Part shown: positions 8,106-17,653 of the stretch, piece by piece
Numbering within the stretch: the stretch's first letter is position 1
Layout: the number at the start of each line of letters is the position of its first letter
NCBI RefSeq assembly: GCF_000007705.1
Contig: NC_005085.1
Span: forward strand, 2,799,752 to 2,863,751
Direction of reading: 5' to 3'
Origin: Chromobacterium violaceum ATCC 12472
GTDB taxonomy: Bacteria > Pseudomonadota > Gammaproteobacteria > Burkholderiales > Chromobacteriaceae
Length of the DNA: 64,000 nt
The notes under the pieces: model-generated
Told to the model about the DNA's origin: nothing
The model's input: the letters and a program-made list of their open reading frames with translations, nothing else
Databases searched by the model: none
Made by a program: the position numbers and the translations under genes

Positions 8106-10880
8106 TCATTGCATGGAGTCGCAACCATCGGCTTTCAGCAATTCTCGTAACCTGTCTATGTCTCGCCGACTTGGCCAGGCATCTTTCATGATTCCACCCT
8201 CCAGCCGTTCGCAAACCAGATGCACGCTTTCCATCCCAGCCAGGCCCGCGCACCCCTTCAACGCATGGAGCGCTTCCAACAGCTCCTGTGATTCTCGCGC
8301 TTCCCATGCCTTGCCGATGCGTTCGCCAAACAACAGAAGGGTCGCGCCCAACTCCTCGCGAAGCTTGTTATCCACCAGTTCCAGCATCGGTTTTTGCAAC
8401 TGGGCATTCGGCATCAATTCAGCGCCTCGGGCCAGTTGCAAGGATACCGCCAGCTCAATCGCCGCCATCAACTGCTCCAAACTCAGCGGCTTGGGCAAAT
8501 AACCACTCATTCCCGCCGCTTTGGCCCTCTCCCCCTCTCCGGATATCGCATTGGCTGTCAGCGCGATGATGGGGACCTCGGCATCCAGAACATCGGCGTC
8601 CGAGTCGCGCCAGCGCCGCGTCGTCTCATAACCATCCATATCCGGCATGCGCACGTCCATCAGCACCAGATCGTAGACAGCCTGCCTCCCATGCTCCAAC
8701 GCCTCCCGGCCGGAAGCAGCCGTTTCCACCTTGTGTCCCAGCTCGAGCAACATCCGGCCGACAATATCGCGATTGACGCTGACATCGTCCACCAACAATA
8801 CCTTCAACGACCACGGGCACAAGGAGAGCGGCGCGGAAACATCTTCAACCAACTCCTCATTATGGATGATAGCCTGCAAAATCCGCCATAAACGCCACGG
8901 CAAATACGCCAGAGATGGTGACTCCAGGCGTGAATCCTCTCCTTCTTGCGGTTCGATTCCCCACATGCGTAATTGTGGATGCAAAGCTTTTGGCGCGATG
9001 AAAGGACCGGAGAGTTTTTCTAGCACAGCAAGCGAATCACTCAATGGCAGCATCAAAGTAAAACAAGATCCCTTTCCCAGTTCGCTCTGCAGCAAGATTT
9101 CTCCGCCCATCAAATTGGACAGCCGGGAAGCGATGGTCAATCCCAGGCCATTGCCGCCATTATGCATATGAACCTGAACAAATGGTCGAAAAATATCCAG
9201 TTGCTTGTCTTCCGCAATGCCTGGGCCCGTATCCTCAATGGAGATCGCCAGCATGTCTCCCTTGCGCGCAACCAGTACGCTAATGTGCCCGCTCTCGGTA
9301 AACTTGACCGCATTGCCTAGCAGATTGATTAGAATTTGCTGCACCCGCATGCGATCCATAGCCATTTCAGCCGGAACCTCATCTGTTACCAAAACTCTTA
9401 GCGCCAAATCTTTTTCTTGGGCCCGCAAATGAATGGTCAACATGACCTGATCCAGTACCTGCAAAACAGATACGGATTCGTATGACAACTCCAGCTGGCC
9501 CGCTTCGATATGGGAAAAGTCCAGCAAATCATTAATTATGATCAGTAGATAATCCGTGGAAAACCGCGCAGTATCGATGAGCTCTCTTTGCTGCAATGTG
9601 AGTGTACTGCGCTGCAACAAGCTCAATGCGCCCACCACCCCATTCAGTGGTGTGCGTATTTCATGACTGATGCTGGCAATATGCTCACTCTTACGCCGGC
9701 TCATCAGCTCTGCTATTTTTCTGGCCTCGTCCAACTCTTGGGTGCGCTTATGCACACGTGCTTCCAGTGTCCGATAGTGGGACCGAATCGTGGCCAACAG
9801 CTTATTGTAGGCCTTGGCTATGCGACCCAATTCATCCTGGCGGTTGTCTGGCAGACGGTAATCTAAATTCAACAGCTTGAAACGATCTATCACCGCAATA
9901 ATCCGCTGCAAAGGACTGCCCACTTGTAGCTTAAGCACCAAAAACGTAATGACCAGCAGCATAAACAGCATTATGACGGTTGATGGCAAGGTTCCAAGTA
10001 GTAGGTCCAAAGACTTGCTTGCCACTGCACGCTGTGGATATCTGGCGACCATGCTCCATGGAGGCCCCTTAAAGGGCTTGCATACATAGTAAAAATCATC
10101 AATCCGGACAGAGACGTCTTCATTGCAAGATGGGAAATGGGCGGCAGGAAAATCTTCGAAAGGAATCGCTTTATCCGTCGTCGCTATAGGTAGCCATTCT
10201 CCATCATAGGTCAACATCGCAAAAGAAATATCGTTTCTCAACTCATGATTCGGCATGGGCATCCGCCAAACTTCAACATTCTTGCCTATCATCACTCCGG
10301 TGTCAGGCTGAATTTCGGCAACGGAAACATATAATTTATTAGTAACATCCCAAAAGGGCCTGCCCCAGTGAAAACCATGCGTACCGGGCGTATTGGCAAG
10401 CTGGCTAAGTATACGCATCCTTTTTTGCAAATAGACATCGGACATAGAGTTTGGATTAAAGAAAACAAACCCTTGCTTCGGCAACATTACGAAAGTCGAT
10501 TCGTGATCGCTTCCGTTCTCATCGCCGAATATCTCCACAATCTGCATTGCTTTTTTCAGCTGTTGCGGATCGGGCTTTGCCCCAGAAAATGGCACAAATA
10601 CCGTTCGTTCGACGGCGACGTCAAGATCCGCTTCACTTTTCATCGATGCCCATAAAGTAGATAGGGTATGAATGCGCCGCTCAGCCTGTTCATAATGGTT
10701 GCTCTCATCATTTACCGAAGCGCTGAGTTCCAATGAAAGCTCATTGCGGATAATGCTTTGCGTGCTGATATAACGCGAATAAAAAACAATGCATTCCGAG
10801 GAAAGCCAAAAAATGATGATGACACAGCCAAGCGTGATGACTAGACGCCAGGTCAGAGCGGTTTCCCATAATTTTTTCAT
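8106..10880 (-). CDS. ssrA: Tripartite hybrid sensor histidine kinase, SsrA-like
   Basis: A 924-aa kinase: N-terminal membrane helix (about 10-30), large periplasmic sensor (about 30-300), second helix near 310-335, HAMP, HisKA with SISHEIRTPLNG (about 405), HATPase with a GNGLGLTIASRL-type G box, receiver domain (LVLLMDVRMPDMDG-like acceptor site near 750) and a C-terminal HPt domain (LHALKGCAGLAGM). This is the SsrA/ArcB architecture. A TTG at 10910 is open in frame, but ATG 10880 (MKKLWETALTW) gives the better membrane-anchor start. Its G+C is lower than the structural operon's. The partner is presumably SsrB, although the two genes are convergent with a 194-bp gap that shows no clear terminator. 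Confidence 0.87.
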   Translation of the reverse strand: MKKLWETALTWRLVITLGCVIIIFWLSSECIVFYSRYISTQSIIRNELSLELSASVNDESNHYEQAERRIHTLSTLWASMKSEADLDVAVERTVFVPFSGAKPDPQQLKKAMQIVEIFGDENGSDHESTFVMLPKQGFVFFNPNSMSDVYLQKRMRILSQLANTPGTHGFHWGRPFWDVTNKLYVSVAEIQPDTGVMIGKNVEVWRMPMPNHELRNDISFAMLTYDGEWLPIATTDKAIPFEDFPAAHFPSCNEDVSVRIDDFYYVCKPFKGPPWSMVARYPQRAVASKSLDLLLGTLPSTVIMLFMLLVITFLVLKLQVGSPLQRIIAVIDRFKLLNLDYRLPDNRQDELGRIAKAYNKLLATIRSHYRTLEARVHKRTQELDEARKIAELMSRRKSEHIASISHEIRTPLNGVVGALSLLQRSTLTLQQRELIDTARFSTDYLLIIINDLLDFSHIEAGQLELSYESVSVLQVLDQVMLTIHLRAQEKDLALRVLVTDEVPAEMAMDRMRVQQILINLLGNAVKFTESGHISVLVARKGDMLAISIEDTGPGIAEDKQLDIFRPFVQVHMHNGGNGLGLTIASRLSNLMGGEILLQSELGKGSCFTLMLPLSDSLAVLEKLSGPFIAPKALHPQLRMWGIEPQEGEDSRLESPSLAYLPWRLWRILQAIIHNEELVEDVSAPLSLCPWSLKVLLVDDVSVNRDIVGRMLLELGHKVETAASGREALEHGRQAVYDLVLMDVRMPDMDGYETTRRWRDSDADVLDAEVPIIALTANAISGEGERAKAAGMSGYLPKPLSLEQLMAAIELAVSLQLARGAELMPNAQLQKPMLELVDNKLREELGATLLLFGERIGKAWEARESQELLEALHALKGCAGLAGMESVHLVCERLEGGIMKDAWPSRRDIDRLRELLKADGCDSMQ

Positions 10881-10961
10881 AATCCAAATAATCCTGAAAC
10901 CGATGCGCAAGGGGCGCCCCTATCCCTTTTGCAAAGTTAAATCATACGGTACGTCTACTCC

Positions 10962-10979
10962 TTCAGGTATTCACCCGAT
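10962..10979 (+). promoter_or_regulatory. 7-4-7 inverted repeat, putative SsrB operator for ssaM-sctV operon
   Basis: Reads TTCAGGT-ATTC-ACCCGAT on the plus strand, 112 bp before the ssaM ATG, in the 211-bp region between divergent ssrA and ssaM. Both half-sites are identical to those of the copy at 16640. It could also control ssrA, whose start is 81 bp away on the other side. Confidence 0.6.
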
Positions 10980-11091
10980 AGTCCCACTCCGAGCATTTTT
11001 AGATCATAGCCCGAGCCTGGCGCCTTTGCCGCTTAGCACCCGATGCCGGACTTTCGGCCGAGCCCACCCACCACCACCTCAGAGAAGCCTG

Positions 11092-11457
11092 ATGGAATTA
11101 CAAACCGCACGGCGGCTGGAGCAGTTTCTTCAGCTGTCCGAGCTGCCCACGCCCCGTGTCGAACCGCGGATGGAGTTCTCCATGCCACCGTTCCGGCTAT
11201 ACATCGAATACCTGGACGGCCGGGTCCTGCTGTCGTTGGCCCGGAGCATCGAACATGTTCACCAGAGTGAAGCCTTGAAACGCTTGCTGGCATCCTGCCA
11301 ACCGGCCAGAACCCAGGGCACGCCATTGCGCGCCTATATTCTGCGCGATCAGCAGGTACTGAGTTGCGCCCCCTCCGCAGGCAGTGAAACCAACCATTGG
11401 CTCGCCTGTGTGCAAACCATGCGGCGCCTGCTCGAAGCTACGGCTGGAGAAGCCTGA
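11092..11457 (+). CDS. ssaM: SsaM-like T3SS secretion switch protein
   Basis: A 121-aa protein resembling Salmonella SsaM along its length: N-terminal RLEQFLQLSEL, central FRLYIEYLDGRVLL and C-terminal YILRDQQVLSCAPSAGSETNHWL, comparable with LFLLRDGLAMSCSPPLSSSAELWL. SsaM works with SpiC/SsaB and SsaL to order translocator before effector secretion. It is immediately upstream of sctV with a 1-base TGATG overlap, as in SPI-2. The start at 11092 has GAGAAG in front. The frame is open further upstream, but homology begins at this Met. Confidence 0.8.
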   Translation: MELQTARRLEQFLQLSELPTPRVEPRMEFSMPPFRLYIEYLDGRVLLSLARSIEHVHQSEALKRLLASCQPARTQGTPLRAYILRDQQVLSCAPSAGSETNHWLACVQTMRRLLEATAGEA

Positions 11458-13508
11458 TGAACCAGATCAAATCCTTCCTGATGATGGCGGCCGGGCGACA
11501 GGATATCGTCCTGGCGGTCATGCTGCTGGTGGCCGTGTTCATGATGATCATTCCATTGCCTACCGGCCTGGTGGACTTCATGATCGCGCTCAATCTGATG
11601 ATCGCCGTCATCCTGCTGATGATGTCGCTGTACATCCGGGAGCCGCTGGAATTTTCAGCCTTCCCCTCGGTATTGCTGATCACCACCCTGTACCGCTTGG
11701 CGCTGACCATCAGCACCACCCGGCTGATCCTGCTGCAAGCAGACGCCGGTGAAATCGTCTACACCTTCGGCAGTTTCGCGGTGGGCGGCAACCTCGGCGT
11801 GGGCTTGATCGTATTCGTGATCATCACCGTGGTGCAATTCATCGTCATCACCAAGGGTTCGGAGCGGGTGGCGGAGGTCAGCGCCCGCTTCTCGCTAGAC
11901 GCCATGCCCGGCAAGCAGATGAGCATAGACGGCGACATGCGCGCCGGGGTCATAGACGCCAACGAGGCGCGCCGCCTGCGCGGACTGGTGCAAAAGGAAA
12001 GCCAGCTGTACGGCGCGATGGATGGTGCGATGAAATTCGTCAAGGGCGACGCCATCGCCGGCATCATCATCATCCTGGTGAACATCCTGGGCGGCACCGC
12101 CATCGGCGTGATGATGCACGGCATGAGCGCGAGCGCGGCCCTGTCCACCTATGCCATCCTGTCGATCGGCGATGGTTTGATCGGCCAGATACCGGCGCTG
12201 CTGATTTCCATCACCGCCGGCACCATCGTGACCCGGGTGCCGGGCGAGCAAAGACTGAACCTGGCCAGCGATTTGACCGACCAGATCGGCAAACAGCCGC
12301 AGGCCCTGCTGCTGGCCGCGTCGGTGCTGCTGGTTTTCGCGCTGATTCCCGGCTTCCCAGCCATCTACTTCATCATTCTCGCCGCGATGGTCAGCGCCGC
12401 CGCATGGTGGGTGAAAAAGCGCAAGCGTGCCGCCAGGAGCGACTCCACGGGCTCGCCCTCCTCCGAATCTGGAGCCGATGCCGGCGGCGAGACCGCCAAT
12501 ATGTCGCCCGGCGCCACGCCGTTGATGATGCGCCTGTCGCCTGACCTTATCCGTTCCAGCCGCCTGCCGGCGCTGCTGGACACCTTCCGGCACGGCAAGT
12601 TCGAGCAGTTGGGCATTCCACTCCCGGAAATCCAGCTGCAGAAGGACGCTTCACTGGCTGCCGGCACATTGCAGATTCTGCTGTACCAAGAACCGGTGTT
12701 GACAGTTTCGCTGCCCGAGCGGCTATTGCTGGCCGACATCGCCTCGCCCAAGCTGCCGCAATCCGAGCAGACCGACAAGCTGCCTTTCGGCAATCTGAGC
12801 CTGCAGTGGCAGAGCCCGACGCAAAAAGAAGCCTTGTCCGCCATCGGCGTCCAGCTGCATCAGGATGAAGACCGGATCGTTCATTGCCTGTCCATCATCA
12901 TCGACCGCTACGCCGCCGAATTCGTCGGTGTGCAGGAAACCCGCTTCCTGATGGATGCGATGGAGTCGAAATACGCCGAGCTGATCAAGGAAGTGCAACG
13001 CCAGCTGCCCATCGGCCGCATCGCCGACGTGCTGCAGCGCCTGGTGGCGGAAGGCGTGTCCATCCGCGATCTGCGCAGCGTGTTCGAGGCCTTGATCGAA
13101 TGGGCGCCGCGGGAAAAAGACCCGGTCATGTTGCTGGAATACGTCCGCATGGGCCTGCGCCGGCACATCGTCACGCGTTACCGCGCCGGACAACCCTGGA
13201 TCAGCGGCTGGATGATAGGCGACACCATAGAAGGCATGGTGCGCGAAGCGATACGGCAGACTTCGGCGGGCTCCTACTCGGCGCTGGATCCTGAGCATAA
13301 CCAGGCCATCATGAGCTGCATCCGCGAGGCCGTCGGCGACGCGGAGAAACGCAATCAGGTGCTGATCACGGCGATCGACGTGCGGCGATTCCTGCGCAAG
13401 GTGGTAGAGAGAGAATTCTTCAACTTGCACGTGTTGTCGTTTCAGGAAATCGGCGAAGAAGCGGAATTGCGCGTGGTCGGCAATATCGACCTGATCGGGG
13501 AGTATTAG
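11457..13508 (+). CDS. sctV: T3SS export gate protein SctV (SsaV type)
   Basis: A 683-aa FHIPEP-family export gate. Eight predicted membrane helices fill about residues 15-330, with the family loop [16 protein letters not shown] near 150; a cytoplasmic ring domain follows (about 370-683), including [20 protein letters not shown]. The nonameric SctV ring couples proton motive force to export and selects substrates. The start overlaps the ssaM stop by one base; the stop lies one base before sctN. Confidence 0.95.
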   Translation: MNQIKSFLMMAAGRQDIVLAVMLLVAVFMMIIPLPTGLVDFMIALNLMIAVILLMMSLYIREPLEFSAFPSVLLITTLYRLALTISTTRLILLQADAGEIVYTFGSFAVGGNLGVGLIVFVIITVVQFIVITKGSERVAEVSARFSLDAMPGKQMSIDGDMRAGVIDANEARRLRGLVQKESQLYGAMDGAMKFVKGDAIAGIIIILVNILGGTAIGVMMHGMSASAALSTYAILSIGDGLIGQIPALLISITAGTIVTRVPGEQRLNLASDLTDQIGKQPQALLLAASVLLVFALIPGFPAIYFIILAAMVSAAAWWVKKRKRAARSDSTGSPSSESGADAGGETANMSPGATPLMMRLSPDLIRSSRLPALLDTFRHGKFEQLGIPLPEIQLQKDASLAAGTLQILLYQEPVLTVSLPERLLLADIASPKLPQSEQTDKLPFGNLSLQWQSPTQKEALSAIGVQLHQDEDRIVHCLSIIIDRYAAEFVGVQETRFLMDAMESKYAELIKEVQRQLPIGRIADVLQRLVAEGVSIRDLRSVFEALIEWAPREKDPVMLLEYVRMGLRRHIVTRYRAGQPWISGWMIGDTIEGMVREAIRQTSAGSYSALDPEHNQAIMSCIREAVGDAEKRNQVLITAIDVRRFLRKVVEREFFNLHVLSFQEIGEEAELRVVGNIDLIGEY

Positions 13509-13509
13509 G

Positions 13510-14844
13510 ATGCGGCTTCCAGACATCCGTCTCATCGAAAACACGCTGCGGGAACGACTGACCCTGGCCCCGGCACCGCCTGGGCAACGCTCCGGCGTGG
13601 AACTATTCGGCCGGGTCACGGAAATCGGCCCCACCCTGCTGAAAGCCTCGCTGCCCGGCGCCAGCCTGTCGGAGTTATGCCGGCTGGAACCTTCCGGCAT
13701 CGAGGCCGAAGTGGTCGCCGTCACTGGAGACCACGTGATGCTATCGCCATTCAAAGAACCGCTGGGCGTCACCATCGGCAGCCGGGTCAGGCCTTCCGGC
13801 AGCCCACACCAGTTGCGCCTGGGCGATTTCCTGCTGGGGCGGGTCGTCGACGGACTCGGCCGTCCGCTGGATGGCGACGAGCTTCCCGCCGACAGCGAGC
13901 TGCGCAGCCTGGACGGACCCGCGCCCAATCCGCTGACCCGGCAATTGATAGACACGCCGCTGCCGCTGGGCGTCAGGGCCATCGATGGCTTGCTGACTTG
14001 CGGCATGGGTCAGCGCATCGGCATCTTCGCCGCGGCGGGCGGCGGCAAGAGCACGTTGCTGGGCATGATCTGCGACGGCAGCCTTGCCGACGTCATCGTG
14101 CTGGCGCTGATTGGCGAACGGGGCCGTGAGGTGCGTGAATTCCTCGAACATACCTTGTCGGAGGAGGCTCGGTCCCGCTCCATCGTAGTGGTGTCGACAT
14201 CGGACCGTCCGGCGCTGGAACGGCTGAAAGCCGCCTACACCGCCACCGCCATCGCCGAGCATTTCCGCGACCAGGGTAAGAACGTACTGTTAATGATGGA
14301 CTCCCTGACCCGTTTTGCCCGCGCCTCGCGCGAGATCGGCCTGGCCGCGGGAGAACCCGCCGCTGCCGGCGGCTATCCGCCAAGCTTCTTCGCCCGCCTG
14401 CCCCGCCTGCTGGAACGGGCCGGTCCGGCTGAAACCGGCAGCATCACCGGCATCTACACCGTTCTGGTCGAGGGCGACAACCTCAACGAACCAGTCGCGG
14501 ATGAAGTCCGCTCCATTCTGGATGGCCACATCGTGCTGTCGCGCAAGCTGGCCGAGACCAACCACTACCCGGCCATCGATATCGGCGCCAGCGTCAGCCG
14601 GATCATGGGCCAGATCGTCAGCGCCGAACACCGCCAACAGGCCGGCAAATTGCGCCGGTTGATGGCCGCGTACAAGGAAATCGAGCTATTGGTCCGGGTG
14701 GGTGAGTACCAACCTGGCCAGGATGCAGAAGCGGACGAGGCGCTGGAACGCAAGGACGCGATCCGGCAATTCCTTTGCCAATCCGTCACCGAAAAGAACG
14801 ACTTTGAAGAAACACTGGAACAGCTATGGCAGACAGTCGACTGA
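13510..14844 (+). CDS. sctN: T3SS ATPase SctN (SsaN type)
   Basis: A 444-aa F1/FliI-type ATPase that strips chaperones and unfolds substrates at the export gate. The Walker A site is [12 protein letters not shown] with Lys180; [11 protein letters not shown], a Walker B-type [13 protein letters not shown] and a conserved [19 protein letters not shown] stretch follow. Full family length. It starts one base after sctV and its end overlaps sctO by 19 bp. Confidence 0.96.
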   Translation: MRLPDIRLIENTLRERLTLAPAPPGQRSGVELFGRVTEIGPTLLKASLPGASLSELCRLEPSGIEAEVVAVTGDHVMLSPFKEPLGVTIGSRVRPSGSPHQLRLGDFLLGRVVDGLGRPLDGDELPADSELRSLDGPAPNPLTRQLIDTPLPLGVRAIDGLLTCGMGQRIGIFAAAGGGKSTLLGMICDGSLADVIVLALIGERGREVREFLEHTLSEEARSRSIVVVSTSDRPALERLKAAYTATAIAEHFRDQGKNVLLMMDSLTRFARASREIGLAAGEPAAAGGYPPSFFARLPRLLERAGPAETGSITGIYTVLVEGDNLNEPVADEVRSILDGHIVLSRKLAETNHYPAIDIGASVSRIMGQIVSAEHRQQAGKLRRLMAAYKEIELLVRVGEYQPGQDAEADEALERKDAIRQFLCQSVTEKNDFEETLEQLWQTVD

Positions 14845-15206
14845 CCTTGGCCACTCTGCTGTCTCTCAAGCAAAGGCGCGAACGCGGCATCCGGGCGGCC
14901 ATCGCCAAACTGGAACAGCGGGAAGCCGATCTGAACGGCCATAAGCAGCAGCTGTTGCAAGAGCGGCAGCAGCTCTGGCGCCAATGGCGCAATTGCGGCG
15001 CCGCCGAGCAAGTGCTCGATCAGCAGGAATGGCAGTCGTTCAAGTCCCAGCTGGCCGACTACTACCACCTGGATCAATGCCTGCTCGAGCAAGTGGCGGC
15101 GACTGACAAGCAATGCGCCGATCTGCAAATTGCTAAGGCGGAGCAGCGGCAGTTGTTGCGCCAGGCCCTGCTGGACCAGGAAAAATTCAAGCTTTTGATG
15201 GAGTGA
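14826..15206 (+). CDS. sctO: T3SS central stalk protein SctO (SsaO type)
   Basis: A 126-aa, almost entirely charged coiled-coil protein (heptads from [25 protein letters not shown] to the C-terminus). SctO is the FliJ-like stalk linking the ATPase hexamer to SctV. Identification rests on the coiled-coil character, length and position between sctN and sctP. Confidence 0.82.
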   Translation: MADSRLTLATLLSLKQRRERGIRAAIAKLEQREADLNGHKQQLLQERQQLWRQWRNCGAAEQVLDQQEWQSFKSQLADYYHLDQCLLEQVAATDKQCADLQIAKAEQRQLLRQALLDQEKFKLLME

Positions 15207-15208
15207 AC

Positions 15209-15691
15209 ATGGATATCTTCCCCTTGCATCTGCGCCGCTACGCCAGCCAGATGGACGACAACACGCATCATGGCCCGTCCGACGAGCATGACGAAAAACA
15301 TTTCGCTGCCCTGATGGCGGCTGCGGAAACACAACCCGACCCTCAGCGTCAACGGCCTAACGCCGGCGCCTGGATCGATTTTGTAACGTCCACCGCGGGC
15401 CCGCGCCTATCTGCGAGTCAATCTACATCCGCGCAGGAACAACCATTGCCACAGGCCGCGGCTAATAAATTGGACCATCTGCGATTGCGGCTGACCAATG
15501 GCCCGCTGGCCGGCCTGGAACTGGAGGCCGAATGTCATGGCATCGAGTTGCTGATCAAGCTGCGTTCGCTCGATCTGCAAGCATGCCGTCACGCCTTCGG
15601 CAGCGCATCCGAACTGGAATGCATGTTGAGCCAGCAGTTCGACCGCCCCGTGCAGATAGAGGTGATAGATGCCAATTCCCCGCTTAAGTAA
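15209..15691 (+). CDS. sctP: T3SS needle-length/substrate-switch protein SctP (SsaP type)
   Basis: A 160-aa protein in the ssaP slot. The N-terminal half is polar, Gln/Pro/Ser-rich and probably disordered; the C-terminal half (from about residue 85, LRLRLTNGPLAGLELEAE) resembles the substrate-switching domain of SctP proteins. A GTG at 15203 is an alternative start overlapping sctO, but ATG 15209 has GGAG at good spacing. It is short compared with SPI-1 InvJ, which fits the short ssaP family. Its end overlaps sctQ by 23 bp. Confidence 0.72.
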   Translation: MDIFPLHLRRYASQMDDNTHHGPSDEHDEKHFAALMAAAETQPDPQRQRPNAGAWIDFVTSTAGPRLSASQSTSAQEQPLPQAAANKLDHLRLRLTNGPLAGLELEAECHGIELLIKLRSLDLQACRHAFGSASELECMLSQQFDRPVQIEVIDANSPLK

Positions 15692-16634
15692 GGAAACCGG
15701 CCTGCTGTTGAGCAAGGTCGGCCATGGCCGGCGGCTGGATTCCGCCGACGGCAGCCTGATCCTGTCCTTCAACCACCGCGAGGCTGGCCCAGGACTGAGC
15801 CTGATCGCCCAGTTGGATGACCAGCCGGTAAGGCTATGGATGGCTGAGGCCCAATGGCTGCAATGGGTAGAGCCCATGCTGTCCCTCCCCTCCTGGGACA
15901 TGGCCCCGCCCGATTTGCGCGAATTGCTCGCCGTCTGGACCCTTGCCGACGCAGGCAGCGGCCTGGACGACCTGGGTCTGCCTTGGCCGCAGGCCACGCG
16001 CTTGGAACCGGAACCCATCGATGCGGGCATGGGTTGGCGGCTGAGGATTCTGCGGGATGAGCGACAGCTTGATCTATTGGTGCGGGACGCCCCCCAGTCC
16101 TGGCTGGACGCCGTTGCCGAACAGGCCTATCCAATAGAAATGGATGAAACGGAGACGGCCATTACAGCAGGCGTTTCGCTGATCGCGGGCTGGAGCATGG
16201 TGGAAATGGCCTCCGTTCGCAAGCTGGTCGTCGGCGATGCGCTGCTGCTGCGCTACAGCTTCGACGTTGCGGCCGGGAAATTCGGACTATTCAATCGACA
16301 GCCGATCGCCAGCCTGATGCAGGACGGCGAAACCGGTATTTTCACCGTGGAGACTCTGATGAGCGATTTTGAAGACTGGATGGATATCACCCCGACCCTC
16401 AGCCCAGCGGAAGAGCAGGCCCTGGGCGACGCCATGATCACCGTCACCGTGGAAGTGGCGAAGATGGAACTCCCCTTGCACCAGCTGGGCAACCTCCAAC
16501 CCGGCACCCTACTCTCCAGCGCGGTCAGCAGCGACGGCCTGGTCACGTTGAAGGCCGGCAGCCGTCCTATTGCCCGCGGCACCTTGCTGGACATCGACTC
16601 TCGCCTGGCGGTACGGATCGAGCACCTGTGCTGA
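15669..16634 (+). CDS. sctQ: T3SS sorting-platform protein SctQ (SsaQ type)
   Basis: A 321-aa SctQ protein. The C-terminal SPOA domain (about 245-321) contains VEVAKMELPLHQLGNLQPGTLL and ends RLAVRIEHLC, typical of the family. SctQ builds the cytoplasmic pods that dock cargo to the ATPase complex. The start lies inside sctP. A well-formed internal start at codon 231 may give a separate C-terminal product. Confidence 0.88.
   Translation: MPIPRLSKETGLLLSKVGHGRRLDSADGSLILSFNHREAGPGLSLIAQLDDQPVRLWMAEAQWLQWVEPMLSLPSWDMAPPDLRELLAVWTLADAGSGLDDLGLPWPQATRLEPEPIDAGMGWRLRILRDERQLDLLVRDAPQSWLDAVAEQAYPIEMDETETAITAGVSLIAGWSMVEMASVRKLVVGDALLLRYSFDVAAGKFGLFNRQPIASLMQDGETGIFTVETLMSDFEDWMDITPTLSPAEEQALGDAMITVTVEVAKMELPLHQLGNLQPGTLLSSAVSSDGLVTLKAGSRPIARGTLLDIDSRLAVRIEHLC
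16347..16634 (+). other. Probable internal translation start giving a short SctQ (SctQ-C)
   Basis: GGAG at 16349-16352 stands 6 bases before an in-frame ATG at 16359 (codon 231 of sctQ, MSDFEDWMDI). A product from there would be 91 aa and hold the complete SPOA domain. Salmonella SsaQ and Yersinia YscQ are known to make such short forms, which join the full-length protein in the sorting platform. Confidence 0.6.
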
Positions 16635-16639
16635 GACGG

Positions 16640-16657
16640 TTCAGGTATCTACCCGAT
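16640..16657 (+). promoter_or_regulatory. 7-4-7 inverted repeat, putative SsrB operator before sctR
   Basis: Reads TTCAGGT-ATCT-ACCCGAT, with half-sites identical to the copy at 10962. It begins 5 bases after the sctQ stop and ends 59 bp before the sctR ATG, in the only sizeable gap (82 bp) of the sctV-sctU operon. It may mark a second promoter for sctRSTU. Confidence 0.6.
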
Positions 16658-16716
16658 GGGAGGCTGGCGAACACAATTGAATAATGAGGATATTCAATGT
16701 TACGCCGGTTTTCCCC

Positions 16717-17367
16717 ATGTCCTTACTAGACCAACCGCTGCAATTAATCGTCTTGCTGTTCGCTCTGTCCATTCTGCCGCTACTGGTTGTACTGGGCACT
16801 TCGTTTCTCAAGCTGGCCGTTGTGTTCGCGCTGCTGCGCAACGCATTGGGCATCCAGCAGATTCCGCCCAATATCGCCCTGTACGGGCTGGCGCTGATTT
16901 TGACCTTGTTCATCATGGCGCCGATAGGCTTGGAGATTCAGGACAATCTGATCGCCCACCCGATCAAGATCGAATCCCCAGCCTTCATCCAGCAGGTCGA
17001 ATCTGGTGTCTTCACCCCGTACCGCGTATTCCTGGAACGCAACACCGCTCCGGAACAGGTGCACTTCTTCGCCGACATCGGCCATCAGATCTGGCCTGAG
17101 AAATACCAGCAGAGGATTCCTGACAATTCGCTGCTGGTGCTGATGCCGGCCTTCACCGTGAGCCAGCTGATCGAAGCGTTCAAGATCGGCTTGCTGCTGT
17201 TTCTGCCCTTCGTCGCGATAGATCTGGTGGTATCCAACGTGCTGCTGGCCATGGGCATGATGATGGTATCGCCGATGACCATATCCATGCCGCTGAAACT
17301 GTTGGTTTTCGTTCTGATGAACGGCTGGGAAAAGTTGCTGGGCCAGCTGGTTCTTTCTTTTTCCTGA
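16717..17367 (+). CDS. sctR: T3SS export apparatus protein SctR (SsaR type)
   Basis: A 216-aa FliP-family membrane protein with four predicted helices and signature stretches LRNALGIQQIPPNIALYGLAL and AMGMMMVSPMTISMPLKLL. Five SctR subunits form the core of the export pore with SctS and SctT. The ATG at 16717 (MSLLDQPLQL) matches the SsaR N-terminus (MSLPDSPLQL) but has no clear ribosome site; an in-frame ATG at 16684 would add 11 residues. Confidence 0.92.
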   Translation: MSLLDQPLQLIVLLFALSILPLLVVLGTSFLKLAVVFALLRNALGIQQIPPNIALYGLALILTLFIMAPIGLEIQDNLIAHPIKIESPAFIQQVESGVFTPYRVFLERNTAPEQVHFFADIGHQIWPEKYQQRIPDNSLLVLMPAFTVSQLIEAFKIGLLLFLPFVAIDLVVSNVLLAMGMMMVSPMTISMPLKLLVFVLMNGWEKLLGQLVLSFS

Positions 17368-17382
17368 GACGGGGAGACCATT

Positions 17383-17652
17383 ATGAGCGAAGCCATGATC
17401 GCCCAGCTCGCCACGCAGATGATGTGGCTAGTGCTACTGTTGTCGCTGCCCGTCGTCGTCGTCGCCTCTTTCGTCGGCGTGCTGGTCAGCCTGGTGCAGG
17501 CGCTGACGCAGGTGCAGGACCAAACGGTGCAATTCTTGGTCAAGCTGCTCGCCGTGTCGGTCACGCTGGCCATGACCTATCACTGGATGGGCGACGTGCT
17601 GCTCAATTACGCGGGATTGGCATTCGATCAGATCACGCAAATGCGGGACTGA
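17383..17652 (+). CDS. sctS: T3SS export apparatus protein SctS (SsaS type)
   Basis: An 89-aa FliQ-family protein with two membrane helices (LVLLLSLPVVVVASFVGVLV and LLAVSVTLAMTYHWM) and the family stretch LVQALTQVQDQTVQFLVKL between them. Four copies wrap the SctR/SctT pore. GGGGAG precedes the ATG; it ends one base before sctT. Confidence 0.93.
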   Translation: MSEAMIAQLATQMMWLVLLLSLPVVVVASFVGVLVSLVQALTQVQDQTVQFLVKLLAVSVTLAMTYHWMGDVLLNYAGLAFDQITQMRD

Positions 17653-17653
17653 C

